A program made the translations under genes and the position numbers. The notes beneath the pieces are model-generated. The model was not told where the DNA came from. It was given only the letters and a program-made list of their open reading frames with translations, and did not search any database. A stretch of 28,475 bases of DNA, from NCBI GenBank assembly GCA_024364805.1, contig CM044504.1:105651931-105680405 (forward strand). The letters run 5' to 3'. Source of the DNA: Euprymna scolopes. Taxonomy: Eukaryota; Mollusca; Cephalopoda; Sepiida; Sepiolidae. Shown here in pieces: positions 1-9,904 of the stretch. How positions within the stretch are numbered: the first letter of the stretch is position 1; every line of letters starts with the position of its first letter.

Positions 1-261
1 GTGTCGGGGCTGGATGAATTGGGCTGGAATAACCCAGTAGTGAGAAATTGCCTTGTATTTTTCACCCCAGAGTCCGGGACATTCTTAATTATTCAAACAT
101 GATATGGTGCGAAGTAGTTTGGCCCACAATGTTGACATGAATTGCTCATTACGAACAATCTAAAATATTTAGAATATTAATATTTCAGACTGTAATAAAT
201 AGATGCTTGTGCATAATAAATAGATATCTAAAAAAAAACAAATCAAAATAACACAATTTAA

Positions 262-460
262 GGTTGTCTTCAAGTCCAACGTGAACAAGTTTCTGATGAG
301 CCGTTTCACTTAAGTTAACAAATTTACTGAACTTCCATTACTATCGATTACTATATTGTCCTTTTGACTACTCTACACTCTTTAACCCTTATCCTTGAGT
401 GGCCTATCGGCCTTGATAAGTGGTGACGCCTATGTAAAAAAAAGAAAAAAAAAAAGAAAG
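262..460 (+). mobile_element. LINE 3' tail, heavily 5'-truncated
   Basis: The sequence from GGTTGTCTTCAAGTCCAACG to an A-rich tail (436-460) closely matches the 3' end of the LINE at 13825-14477 on the same strand, including the last codons (FKSNVNKF-type) and 3' UTR. The short A/G-interrupted tail suggests an older insertion. It lies in the 5' flank or an ALG3 intron. Confidence 0.8.
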
Positions 461-1624
461 TAAAATCAGTATCACGTACTTATGTGTGATGTTGAAATAA
501 GTAAAAATTACAACAAAAAAAATGATCGAGAAGATCTGAAAAAAATGTTATTTTTACAAAGGGGAGATAAGTCAATTTGTCATAAGGAATAGAAAAAAAA
601 AACTTTCTTTTTGGAATTATAAAAAATTTTAAAGAAAAAAGAAAATAAAGTTAATAGCAATTTATTTAAATGACGAAAATGAAATAAGGCATTAAAAAAC
701 ATATCCATGTTGTCTGTTGAGGAATTAGAATTATTTGGTGAAATTGATAAACTACAGTTACCTTATAGGCAGACGCTTTTTAGACTGATATGCTATTATA
801 TATGTCATGCACACAAGCGTTTCTCAGTATGCACTGGTTGTTTGCCCTTGTCGTGATTTTCATTTTGTCTGACAGGTGGCGTCTCTACTTCTTGTTGCAT
901 ATTTCTCTCTATCCACTTCCGTCTCTACCTATCTCTTCCCTTTTTCATCTTAACTATTGATGTAGATAGATGCACCTTTCTGTATGTCTCAATTGGCATA
1001 CTTTCGTTTTAAGGTAAGATGACACAATGTATACACTAACAAACTCTTGTGAACACTAGACACATGTATACACAATGAACATACATACACAACAAAGCTT
1101 ACAAAAAGCATCGTTACGCATGTACACCCACCACACAAAACAATCTTTTATTGTTCTTACATATTTCAAGTTAAATAAAACATCTTATTTGTATATATTG
1201 TAACTCGGTTTTAACATTGTCCTTTTTGAGGTCTCTCCTTTAAATGTTCTTCCCTTAATGTTGTCATTGCCTTTTATTCGGAGTCGTACGAGCACGTATA
1301 TCTGGCGTATATAAGATCGGTGACAAATATCTTTCTTGACATGCTTACCGACTTTCCACAAACCGGCTAACAGCCTACACTGCAAATGATAAATATTTAC
1401 GCTACAATGTTAATACTAATCTCTACAATGGTAACCTTGTACGCTACAACCTTCCCTGGATTCTGAAACTCTTCAAAATTAACAAATACAATAAAACTGC
1501 ATTATTTGATAATTTTTTTTTTTTACTCGTTATTTCTACTAGCATAGATATCCACGTTTTATGTGGGACTTTACTGTACACTTGAGTACCTTCTTCATGA
1601 ACACTCTTGCGTAAGTGGAACATT
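461..1624. other. AT-rich, no gene recognised
   Basis: Probably ALG3 intron. It contains poly-A/T runs and a few pyrimidine-rich stretches (about 890-960). No ALG3-like coding block was found in any frame, and no intact mobile element was recognised. Confidence 0.5.
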
Positions 1625-1738
1625 GAATGAGCCGCACCAAATATGACCTTGCAAAATGATGTGCACCATCCCTAGGTTGGAGAACATTATCATGTCAGGT
1701 TTGGTCATGATCAGTTCAGTGGTATGGGCTGTAGGAGA

Positions 1739-1835
<97 letters not shown>

Positions 1836-1945
1836 GACTATGACCTTGACCTTTGAAAATGGTGTGCACCATCCTTAGGTGGGGGGGGGACCATCATCAT
1901 CATGTCAGGTTTGGTCATGATTGGTTCAGTGGTGTTGTGGGCTGT
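1625..1945 (+). repeat. Duplicated ~100-bp module flanking a 90-bp (TA)n tract
   Basis: Left module about 1635-1737 and right module about 1840-1955 share ATGACCTTG, then a GTGCACCATCC block and a CATGTCAGGTTTGGTCATGA block, and a final TGGGCTGTAG-AGAGT stretch. Between them lies (TA)n at 1740-1831. The reading of tyrosine/isoleucine repeats through the tract is not a protein. Confidence 0.8.
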
Positions 1946-2270
1946 AGAAGAGTTGTACACACATACACATGAACACTACTACTTTATATATAGAATAGTT
2001 CATTTTTCATATTTGGAATTTTTACTACTTTTACCCTGACACATAAGTACCTAATAGTGTTTTTACTTAAAATATATCGTTTAAAATTTTTTTAAATATC
2101 CACTTATAATGCACAAGCACCAACAAAAGTACTGTCTGTTTTTAATGCCTTGATGAAATTATCAAAAAATGCGATATTAGATGTATTTAATTTTGAAGGT
2201 AATCAGTCGAGGAGTGTCTACAATAAATGTCTGCTAATCAAATCAATTGTTCCTTAACGTTTCTCCACAG
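1946..2270. other. ALG3 intron, AT-rich
   Basis: Nothing recognisable apart from the acceptor tract before the exon at 2271. Confidence 0.5.
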
Positions 2271-2404
2271 ATTGTGATTCCTCTTTTCACCTCCAACTTT
2301 ATTGGCATGTGCTTCAGCCGTTCACTTCACTATCAGTTTTATGTCTGGTATTTCCACACATTACATTACCTCGTCTGCGCCACAACTTTGCCAACTGTAT
2401 TCAA
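2271..2404 (+). CDS. ALG3: ALG3 penultimate coding exon
   Basis: The exon follows a pyrimidine-rich acceptor ending TTTCTCCACAG at 2270 and stops at a consensus donor, AA|GTAAGT, with the intron starting at 2405. It is 134 bp: 44 full codons plus two bases of a lysine codon. The reading starts [12 protein letters not shown] and ends TTLPTVF. A histidine stands where human ALG3 has proline in the HTLPYL stretch. Confidence 0.94.
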
Positions 2405-3338
2405 GTAAGTGCAATCTTTTCTGATGATAATTTGCCTTATTTGGATTAATCACACTACTACTATTCTCATCTTGAGCGTTATTCTCACAATGTTTCAGTC
2501 GAACCAGATATGGCAGGAAAAAGGCAAACCATCTATAGGACAAAGAAAAAATTATAGACAGGCGGAGAGTAAGACACTTCAAAGAAACAACACATGTTAG
2601 ATGGCAATCAATTACTAAGTAGACCTAGTAAAGAATTTAACATAATATGGAAACTATTAATTATGAATAATAGTAATATATAATAATATGTAGTAATAAA
2701 TAGTAACAGTTACATCCGTTATTAAAATAGGGTCTTAAAATTCATACTAGAATTGTCCGTAAGGACTTATGGTGCAATGGTTAGAGTACTTGGAAAAATT
2801 CAGTTGAAAATGTTGAAAGTTCAATCTTTAGTGTGGGCGACCGAAAATACAAGATGACTCAAAGAAACAGATCTAGTATAAAATTTAATACAATATGGCA
2901 ACTATTAATTATCTATATCAATAAAACAGTAGGCATATGTACGTGTGTAAATAAAACAGTTGATATATGTATGTGTGTAAATATTTAACTGATAAACTCT
3001 TAAACTATTAAAATTAACAGAAAATAGTAATCATATGCCCAGCATGGTTTATAATCAGTAAAATCTTGTTGTTTGGATGGATGAATAACACGTACAGAAT
3101 ATGTTGGCAACTGGAAATGCAAAATGTTCATTTCAACTTGCCGACAGTTTTTCTATTACTTTTGCGCATGTGCAAATTTATTCATAGTTTAAAGTTGTTT
3201 AACTTTTAATCTTTCTTGTCTGTCTGTCAATAGCTCAAACAGTAGGGAACACAGCTGGAGTGCTAAATGTTTGGTTTCGAATTTACCTGATGGTACTGAA
3301 GTCATATTTTTTTTGTCTTTTTTACATTTGGAATCGGT

Positions 3339-3388
<50 letters not shown>

Positions 3389-3603
3389 GATCCAAAAAAA
3401 ACAAAAGCTAAATGGAAGCCATCTAGAACATATGCTGTAGAACGGAGAAAAAAGGCCAAAGACCCTTGTGTTTTGATGTGATGTTTTGAATATGATAAAC
3501 AAGTTATGACCAAAGTTTCATTTAATTTGGACAAAACACTAAGAAACGGGGCCTAATTAGAGTTGGGGCCCGTTTTTTGGGGTCACCCTGTGTATGTGTG
3601 TGG

Positions 3604-3637
<34 letters not shown>

Positions 3638-5215
3638 CAATTTTGATGTACATAAGTTAGCTTGACTTTGGCAAAGATTGAACCCACAACTACATTGTCT
3701 GTAGTCTGATGTTTTACTACTGGGCTACATTGTTTTTTTATTGCTTTAAATATTTTTTTTTTTAGTGGGAATGCTGCCTTTTTTAAAAGTTTTATTTAAT
3801 TTCACTTACCTAAGATAAAATTGTTAAAATTATATATTATGTCAGTCTTTTTAAGAAACTTGGTTCTTATTGTTGAGCACTTCAAAGTTGAAATAGAAAA
3901 TCAGTCACCTAAGCTCGCACACATAGATCATGATGTTATAACCATTAAATCACTATGGCCAGATGTTACGACATTTAAAAAATAAATGTTAAAATTTCAA
4001 CGATATTTCTCATGGTTAAGATTGGCCGTGAGGTTTGTTCCTTGCTAATGGAGTCAGAGATGGCTTCGTGGCCGGGTTCGAATCTCCCGACTGGTAGTAA
4101 TCATGTCATCCTGCACAGATGATTCCCCAAAGAATGAAACACTAGTGTCTGTAGGTATTAAAACATTATTGTAATAATTATATATATATATATATATATA
4201 TATTAAGTAAAGTGATTTTCAATTTGAAAATTTTAAAAAAATTTTTAAATTTAAAAATCAAATTTTAATTAAATTAAAAATCAGTATCGAGCTTATTATA
4301 TATCTAAATTACAACGAGCATTTCCTGTATTTTAATTAAACTAGTAATTTCACTGTTACATTAAAATACACTTAGCTCTTTGGACTATTATTCTAATCTC
4401 CTTTAAATTATATATATATATATGGGCTGGATGGGTTTTCTTGGCTGTGATAAGGCAGTTAATCTAAGAGAAGTCAAACTGACAAAAAAACTTGAGCTGT
4501 CTTTGATGATATTTCCCATAACTGGACTGTTACTGTCATCCATTCAGAGTTAATAGGGCAAATAGGGCTTCTGAAAGAAGGTAAACTTTGAAAATCTGAG
4601 AATCTTGTGTAGGCCAATCATCTCATACCATTGGACCTTCCATATCTCACTCAAAAGTCGATTGCATGTTGTGCAAACTGAATTCTACAATTCTTTTTCT
4701 GTGTATTCTATCCTTGATACACACAAGCACAAAAGTCTGAAGGATGGTCACACTCAAAACCAATTAGATAGCCATCATATATACAAAGTGCCTTCAATAA
4801 ATTTCCAAACTTTTACATATGGGCACTTTTATTGATAGTACGCACATGAAACTCTAGTCCCCTTTGAAGTAATCTTCTCCGGCTGCAATGCACTTGTTGT
4901 ACCATTCCAACAACTTCTGGATGGTCCTATGGAAGTCCTCTTGTGTGAGCATGTCAATAACCCTTATCACAGCCTCTTTCATTTCCTTAATTGTCTCATA
5001 ACGACAGACTCTAAGGTTTTCCTTGAGCTTAGGGAATAACCAAAAGTCACAGGAAGCAAGATCTAGACTATAAAGTCTTGATGCCAATTCTTGGCCAAAT
5101 AGTTTGTGACAAAGATGGAGTTGTGGACTGGTGCATTTGTGAAAATCTGCATCTTCAGCTCCTTGCGAATAATTGTGTATACAGTTCCCATACTGACATC
5201 AAACTGCGCACTTAT

Positions 5216-5286
<71 letters not shown>

Positions 5287-5821
5287 GATGATCGTTCTTC
5301 TAAAGTGTCCTCAAGTCCAGATTGCATTTTTGAAATTCACCAGCTGTGACAATCAGGCTTTAGTAGGGTGTATTCCAATTCCTGCTGCAGCTGTTCATTT
5401 AAACCTGAAATCATAAAAATTGGTGTGTAAGATGTACAGCATTAGCATAATGAATTTTCAAGAGTCTACGACAGTTTTAAATGTCTGTACAAAAAATTCT
5501 GGAAACTTATTTAAGGCACCTCATATATATATAAACATTAGAACGATAACTTTGTTTCTTTTCAGGCTATTAATTCTTGGTATGATTGAATTGTGCTGGA
5601 ACACTTACCCCTCAACCGACTGGAGCAGCGGACTTCTGCATGTCTGTCATTTGGTCCTGCTGCAGCAGTTATGGTCAAGCCCCATCTATTATCCAATGTG
5701 TATTCATGGAGACACAAACTGTAAACATGGACACAAAGTACAAAATAAAGCGCCAGAAAAAGAAAAATCTCCGTCCCCTCCAAAGACGTCATCTTCAAAA
5801 TCCAAAAAGAAGAATCAGTGA
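2271..5821 (+). CDS. ALG3: ALG3, C-terminal two coding exons (partial gene)
   Basis: ALG3 (glycosyltransferase family 58) adds the first dolichyl-phosphate-mannose-derived mannose, in alpha-1,3 linkage, to Man5GlcNAc2-PP-dolichol on the luminal side of the ER. Coding exons are 2271-2404 and 5566-5821, joined across a 3161-bp intron; together they give about 130 residues. The first encodes the family's conserved block containing [18 protein letters not shown] and VWYFHTL. The second continues with [17 protein letters not shown], matching the last membrane-associated part of animal ALG3. The split codon AA|G keeps phase. Upstream exons, including the N-terminal membrane segments, lie left of the window or were not seen in 1-2270. 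The C-terminus is longer than in the human protein as I remember it. Neighbour Mlx is convergent. Identification rests on recalled family sequence; confidence is high because both exons match in order, phase and strand. Confidence 0.94.
2600..2920 (+). mobile_element. tRNA-related SINE
   Basis: An A-box-like TGGTTAGAGTACTTGG (about 2778-2793) and a B-box-like GTTCAATCTTT (2819-2829) lie 40 bp apart, followed by TGTGGGCGACC. The flanks carry two copies of a CTAGTA-AATTTAA-ATATGG-AACTATTAATTAT motif (about 2625-2660 and 2873-2910). A second copy of the whole unit is at 10795-13250, split by a later insertion. Confidence 0.7.
3342..3384. repeat. (TA)n microsatellite
   Basis: About 43 bp of perfect TA directly abutting the MITE at 3385. 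Confidence 0.95.
3385..3588. mobile_element. MITE with terminal inverted repeats, TA-flanked
   Basis: The left end reads GGGTGATCCAAAAAAAAC and the right end, on the other strand, GGGTGACCCCAAAAAACG, so the termini are inverted copies over about 17 bp with two or three differences. The left flank is (TA)n; the right flank is TGTG/TATA, compatible with a TA target site that has drifted. At 204 bp with no coding capacity, it fits a Tc1/mariner-type MITE. Confidence 0.75.
3609..3735 (-). mobile_element. tRNA-derived SINE ending in (TA)n
   Basis: On the minus strand, TGTAGCCCAGTAGT (about 3730-3717) matches the Pol III A box TRGCNNAGYNGG, and GGGTTCAATC (3685-3676) matches the B box, at tRNA-like spacing. 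The body runs to a (TA)n stretch at 3632-3609. The arms do not form a clean cloverleaf, so this is a SINE head and not a tRNA gene. Confidence 0.7.
4015..4203 (+). mobile_element. tRNA-derived SINE ending in (TA)n
   Basis: A B box GGGTTCGAATCTCCCGAC (about 4074-4091) is close to the tRNA consensus. A weaker A box TGGCCGTGAGG sits 50 bp upstream. The body continues to a (TA)n tail at 4180-4203. It differs in sequence from the SINE at 3609-3735, so it is probably another subfamily. Confidence 0.65.
4780..5216 (-). mobile_element. Mariner-like transposon, internally deleted
   Basis: The minus-strand reading gives a helix-turn-helix block ([20 protein letters not shown], about 5213-5155) followed directly by the NAPVHNS block that lies near the second catalytic Asp. 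Then, after a frame change near 5087, comes [18 protein letters not shown] with the third acidic-residue region, and the C-terminal [16 protein letters not shown] ending in TAG at 4856-4854. The segment carrying the first catalytic Asp is absent and the usual DNAPAH is TNAPVH, so no active enzyme is encoded. The 5' end is replaced by a (CT)n(TA)n tract. The 3' end near 4780-4800 has the AATAAATTTCC-type mariner terminus. Confidence 0.85.
5217..5280. repeat. Compound (CT)n(TA)n microsatellite
   Basis: CT repeats at 5217-5240 run straight into TA repeats at 5241-5280. They cut off the 5' end of the mariner copy and sit in the last ALG3 intron. Confidence 0.95.
5566..5821 (+). CDS. ALG3: ALG3 terminal exon with lysine-rich KKxx tail
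   Basis: The acceptor TTTGTTTCTTTTCAG ends at 5565 and the stop TGA is at 5819-5821. The N-terminal two thirds is the conserved ALG3 end: [13 protein letters not shown], then a leucine-rich segment ending LQQLWSSP. After that comes a less conserved tail with a short His/Cys stretch ([12 protein letters not shown]) and then a Lys/Ser/Pro-rich end. The last four residues are KKNQ, a KKxx di-lysine signal of the kind that returns membrane proteins from Golgi to ER; the human protein ends KKAH, so the signal class is kept although the tail differs. Confidence 0.93.
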
Positions 5822-5945
5822 TGCCAACAATTTCTGCAACTCTTTGAAAATTTGATTGTGTCTTTGGTGCTATTTTGAAACATTTTGCAGTGTCATTCTG
5901 AAAGTATTTATAACAAAGATTGAATTTTTATTGTAAATAACTATT

Positions 5946-5951
5946 AATAAA
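5946..5951 (+). terminator. ALG3 poly(A) signal
   Basis: AATAAA lies 125 nt past the ALG3 stop, followed by a T-rich stretch and a GT-containing stretch near 5970-6000. It gives a compact 3' UTR of about 140-150 nt. The hexamer is seen; its use is inferred. Confidence 0.7.
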
Positions 5952-5971
5952 ACTAATTTTTATCTAATCAG

Positions 5972-6984
5972 GTTTATTTTCATTATTTGCTTGTAAATGT
6001 GCCCTCCTCCTCCTCATCATCATCATCATGGTGGCAAAATTATGGAACATTAAATACTCATAAAAATCTCACGACTACAGTTATTTTGTGGACACCAGAA
6101 GGGAAAATCCTGAATTTAAAGTCAACAATTTTTACAGGAGTCAGTAGTTACATTTTATGGTAGTTCCGTCTGCACAATGGAAGAGTTAGCAATGCATGTG
6201 AAAATGCCAATAATTCTCAAACCTTTTGTTAGATCCCACCGAAGGGTTTCAGTATTTAATTGTTTTAATTCTGAGCGATTATAGGGCCTTCCCCAGTTGA
6301 GGTGAGCAACGGTGCTTATGAAAAGGCCTGTTCAGTCGGAGGTGCAGGATCGACTTCCTGTGTGATCACTGGTCACAGGAGAAATGGCCATCACACGCCT
6401 GCTGCCAGCATGCAGGTCCAGGCTAAGAGCTCCCAGCTACACTAAGTCTTAGATCTCTGCCCTCTATCTTCTTGTGCCCTCCCCCTGCTTTACAGAATAC
6501 ATGAAAGTGACAGAGCGGCTGACGGTATAATTATATAATTAGATCCCATTCCCTTGCTGCCTTGTAGAGTTTACCTCTTTAGGCAAAGACTAGAAGAAGG
6601 ACACTTTGATACAAAACCATACCAGTCGGTCTGGTTGTAAAGCGAAATTTGTTTCAAGGTCATCAGCAGACAGATACAACCCCGCACTAGAATCCGGCAC
6701 ATCACACATGGGAGCCGCGGGAAGAAAGTGTAGGGCCATAGTGTGTGAGCTTCACTCTAGCAAAGTTTTATCCACCCTAAACAAAGTCATGCCAACAACC
6801 TTTTCAGTCCATTTCCTAGTTTAGTCACCAAAATTAATATTAGTTGTTTAAATTTCACTATTATTATCAGCCAACATTTTCTGTGCTTTTCTTTACAATT
6901 AAGAATGAATATATTTATGTATTCTGGTATATTTAAATAAGGCAAGTAAAAAGAAACAAAACAAACTCAAACAATATCTCCCAG
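5972..6984. other. Intergenic, unassigned; GC-richer patch 6280-6760
   Basis: Short (CTC)n and (CAT)n runs at 6002-6030. The patch 6280-6760 is richer in GC than its surroundings and has no credible coding frame; it may be part of an unrecognised repeat. No gene signal found. Confidence 0.45.
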
Positions 6985-7927
6985 ATTGTATTTTTAGATC
7001 ATTTGTAGACATTTATGCAGACAACACTACCATCTATGGCAATGCTTCAAAGGCCGGCAATGACCAAGATGTCCGATTCTATTTCTTCTGACCTTGAACA
7101 CTTAGTGCAATGGGGAAAAGGTGGCTGGTTAATTTTAATGTATCTAAAACGAAGCTTCTCTCTTTCCATCATCAAAGCTCTGACCTCCACCTGGCCCCAA
7201 TCGAAACGAATGGCCCCTGTCTTGGAGAAGCACCATGTTTTAACAAACTTCTGGGACTGAAATGAAACATGTACATCAAATCCATTGCCAAGATTGCCGG
7301 GAAAATGATTGGATCATTCTGTTGCTCCAGAAAATATCTCACTGTTGATGCAATCCTCTACCTGTATAAGAGCCAAGTAGGATGGAGTACTGTTGCCACA
7401 TTTGGGGAGGAGCTGCTAAGAGCATTCACTTCTAGTTCAACAGGACATAAAACCGACTTCAGCATCTGGTGGGTGATGTTCATTTTTTCTCTCTGCAGCT
7501 TCTGTCTCATAGAAGAGATATTGCCAGTTTCTCTCTCTCTCTCTGCTCTACTGTTATTTTCATGACAGGTGCTCGACTGAACTTCACTCTCTGGTTCCTC
7601 CAGGTAAATGTTTCATGACAAAAACTCGACTAGCTACAATAACTACCAGCAATTTCCTTTACTCTTGATTTGTGCCTAAATTCAAGCAAAAATTCTATGA
7701 GCAGAGTTTTTTCTAGAGCTACTTATCTGTGAGACATAATACTACAGAGCTGCTTTCTGGCTAACTATGACATGGTCGTTTTCAAGTCGAACGTGAACAG
7801 GTTCTTCAAGAGTCGTCCTCTAAAATAAATTATCAAATTCTAATCACGGTACCCATTACCCTTGAGCAGCCTCTGGACCTTGATGAGCGATGTCTATATG
7901 AAGTAAAAAAAAAAAAAAAAAAAAAAA
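6985..7927 (+). mobile_element. Non-LTR retrotransposon fragment (family A), plus strand
   Basis: Decayed reverse-transcriptase 3' half. DIYADNTTIYG near 7008-7040 is the catalytic YADD box with the second Asp changed to Asn; then a KTKLLSFHH-type stretch, and KYLTVDAILYLYKSQV near 7335-7380. The final codons NVNRFFKSRPLK precede TAA near 7825, a 3' UTR and poly(A) at 7905-7927. Several stops and frame changes are present. The 3' end matches the copies at 262-460 and 13825-14477. A jockey/CR1-like grouping is likely, not certain. Confidence 0.85.
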
Positions 7928-8116
7928 TTAACAAGCAATTAATTAATGCTTTCTTTTTACATTGAAGAACAGAATAGCAGCACTTCTTTATTTTGTAATT
8001 AAATTTCATTTTATCGTAAGTATATAGCAGACTCAATATAATTTTTAAAGTTGCAGCTCGCCCCACAGATATCCAAATTACACCAGGTTTCATGTTCTCC
8101 CAGAGACAATCATCGG
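7928..8116. other. Spacer between two LINE 3' ends
   Basis: About 190 bp of AT-rich sequence between the poly(A) of the plus-strand LINE and the 3' terminus of the minus-strand LINE. No other feature seen. Confidence 0.6.
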
Positions 8117-9640
8117 ATGTTTTTTTACATTTTCACCCCAAACAAGGCACATTGCCACTTTGGTGTAGGGGGCTACTATCAGGGGCAACAACTACTGGGG
8201 TACTATGTAGGGATTTGGGCAGCAAGATGTTGGTTCACGTTGCACTTGAACTTCTGCACGTCAGTACAGTTGGGGAAGCAGGGACCTGGAATGGAATTCC
8301 AAAGTCTAGCGGTTCTGGGGAAGAAACTACTGGAGTAGAAAGATCTTTTACATCTAGGGATCTCTACAGTGTAGGGGTGGGATTTTGCAGCCTGTCGGGT
8401 CTGTCGAGGGTGTTCACATCGTGGGGGCACAAGTGCTTGCAGTTCATCAGAGCATTCACCATTAAAATACTTGTAGAACAGGCAGAGGGATGCAACGTTT
8501 CGTCGATGGGACAGAGGCTGAAGCTTAGATGCCAGTTCAGGGCCTATCAGATTTGCGACTCTCTTTTAAACCTTGTCAAGGAGCGAGAGACTAGTAGCCG
8601 ATGCACCAGCCCAAATATGACAGCAATACTCCATACATGGGCGAATGGTTGCCTTATAGAGGTACAGGATACTTTCGGGTGTTAGTAGTTTTTAGCACGG
8701 TAGAAAGAGCCCACCTTCCTTGCAGCGGCCCTGGCAATGCCCTCGATGTAATTGTTCCAACTTATGTTTCCTGTGAACGTTAGGCCAAGGAGCTAGAAAG
8801 ACGTACTCTCAGATAAAGAGTCGTTGGCCATTGCTATAGGTGGTAGAGAAGGTTTCTTGTAATTATTGAATGAAACTAGTTTAGTCTTGGCAGCATTGAA
8901 AGTGACCATCCATTTTTGTCCCCATTCCACTACTGATTGGAGGTCATCCTCTAGTGTTTCTGCCATTTCTTTAGATATATGTTCATTTGTTTTCCTGTCG
9001 TGCCTGTCATAGAGTGTGGTGTCATCAGCATATATACCCATCTCAGAGGCAATTTTGTCGGGGAGGTCATTTATGAATATCAGGAACAGTAGAGGTCCAA
9101 GGATAGACCCCTGGGGCACTCCCGCATTTATATCATATTGTTTAGATGTACGACCGTCGAGGACAACCTGGATTTTTCTCTTATCTAGGAAGGATTTATG
9201 TTAAGTATTCTACCAGTGATACCGTATGATCTAATCTTCCTGAGGAGACCCTCATGCCATACCCTGTCAAAAGCCTTAGATATATCTAGAGCTACCGCTC
9301 TGCCCTCCCCCACTTTGGCCAGTGAATGGTATATACGTTCAGAGATTACAGTTAGGATGTCTGCTGTGGAACGGGCTTGTCTAAATCCATATTGTTGGTC
9401 AGTCAGAAGTTTAGCATCTGTAATGTGATGGACTAGAGCATGATTAATTAAGGTCTCAAATATTTTGGCAAAAAGTGGGAGGAGGCTAATGGGGCGATAA
9501 TTTAATGGGTCAGTTCTTTCGCCAGAATTCTTGAATACTGGTACCACAGAAGCAGTTTTCCAACAGCTCGGAAAGCAAGATTCATTAAGGCATTTGTTGT
9601 AGAGTTTGGAGAACTGGAGCTACTTCAGCTGAGCACTTTT
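8117..9640 (-). mobile_element. Non-LTR retrotransposon fragment (family B), reverse transcriptase
   Basis: 5'-truncated element of about 1.5 kb. Minus-strand blocks in order: CWKTASVVPVFKNSGERTD, NYRPISLLP, YGFRQARSTADIL, ALDISKAFDRVWHEGLL, then (frame change near 9200) VPQGSILGPLLFLIFINDLP and IYADDTTLYD with both catalytic Asp residues. Further on are WMVTFNAAKTKLVSF, (frame change near 8795) an ILYLYKATIRPCMEYC block and the C-terminal FKCNVNQHLAAQIPT ending about 8200. At least three disruptions. The 3' UTR ends GGTGAAAATG plus a short A run near 8117. The 5' limit is uncertain and might reach about 9850. Plus-strand open frames here are its antisense shadow. Confidence 0.92.
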
Positions 9641-9904
9641 TTAATGTTGCTTCTATTGTAGTTTAGTTCTTATTTGAATTAACTAATTCACAAAACTCTA
9701 TAGGGTGAATGGCAACTTTAAGAATATAAGTATATATTTTTTAAGGAATCCATATAATTTAAAAAGGGATGAATGTTCTTTTCTTCTTAAAAATGTTGTC
9801 TGTTTTAGCCCATTCAGAGTCAATAATTGAAAGTTTTTGTTGTATTCGGAGAAATGCGATGCCAGGTTTATTGGATATTTGAATAATAAGTAAACCAGCT
9901 CATT
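9641..9904. other. AT-rich junction between LINE and Mlx 3' end
   Basis: May include decayed upstream LINE sequence (a minus-strand LASHFSEYNK stretch near 9860-9830 resembles the region ahead of the reverse transcriptase in such elements), but this is weak. Confidence 0.35.

Noticed and set aside
261-330. CTGATGAG near 294 as a hammerhead core
   Set aside because: The sequence is the end of the LINE coding region, and no GAAAC follows at the right spacing.
876-1013. Candidate plus-strand exon with good acceptor (TTTTGTCTGACAG) and donor (AAG|GTAAGA)
   Set aside because: All three frames contain a stop and none resembles the ALG3 segment expected before the exon at 2271.
1595-1856. Open frames of repeating Tyr-Ile on both strands
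   Set aside because: They are translations of a (TA)n microsatellite; the same applies at 3189-3534, 5063-5416 and 27560-27829.
3660-3735. tRNA gene on the minus strand (and at 4020-4095 on plus)
   Set aside because: A and B boxes are present but acceptor and anticodon arms do not pair; both are SINE heads.
8051-8783. Plus-strand frames up to 197 codons
   Set aside because: They are antisense to the minus-strand LINE C-terminal region, which has clear reverse-transcriptase-type protein matches.
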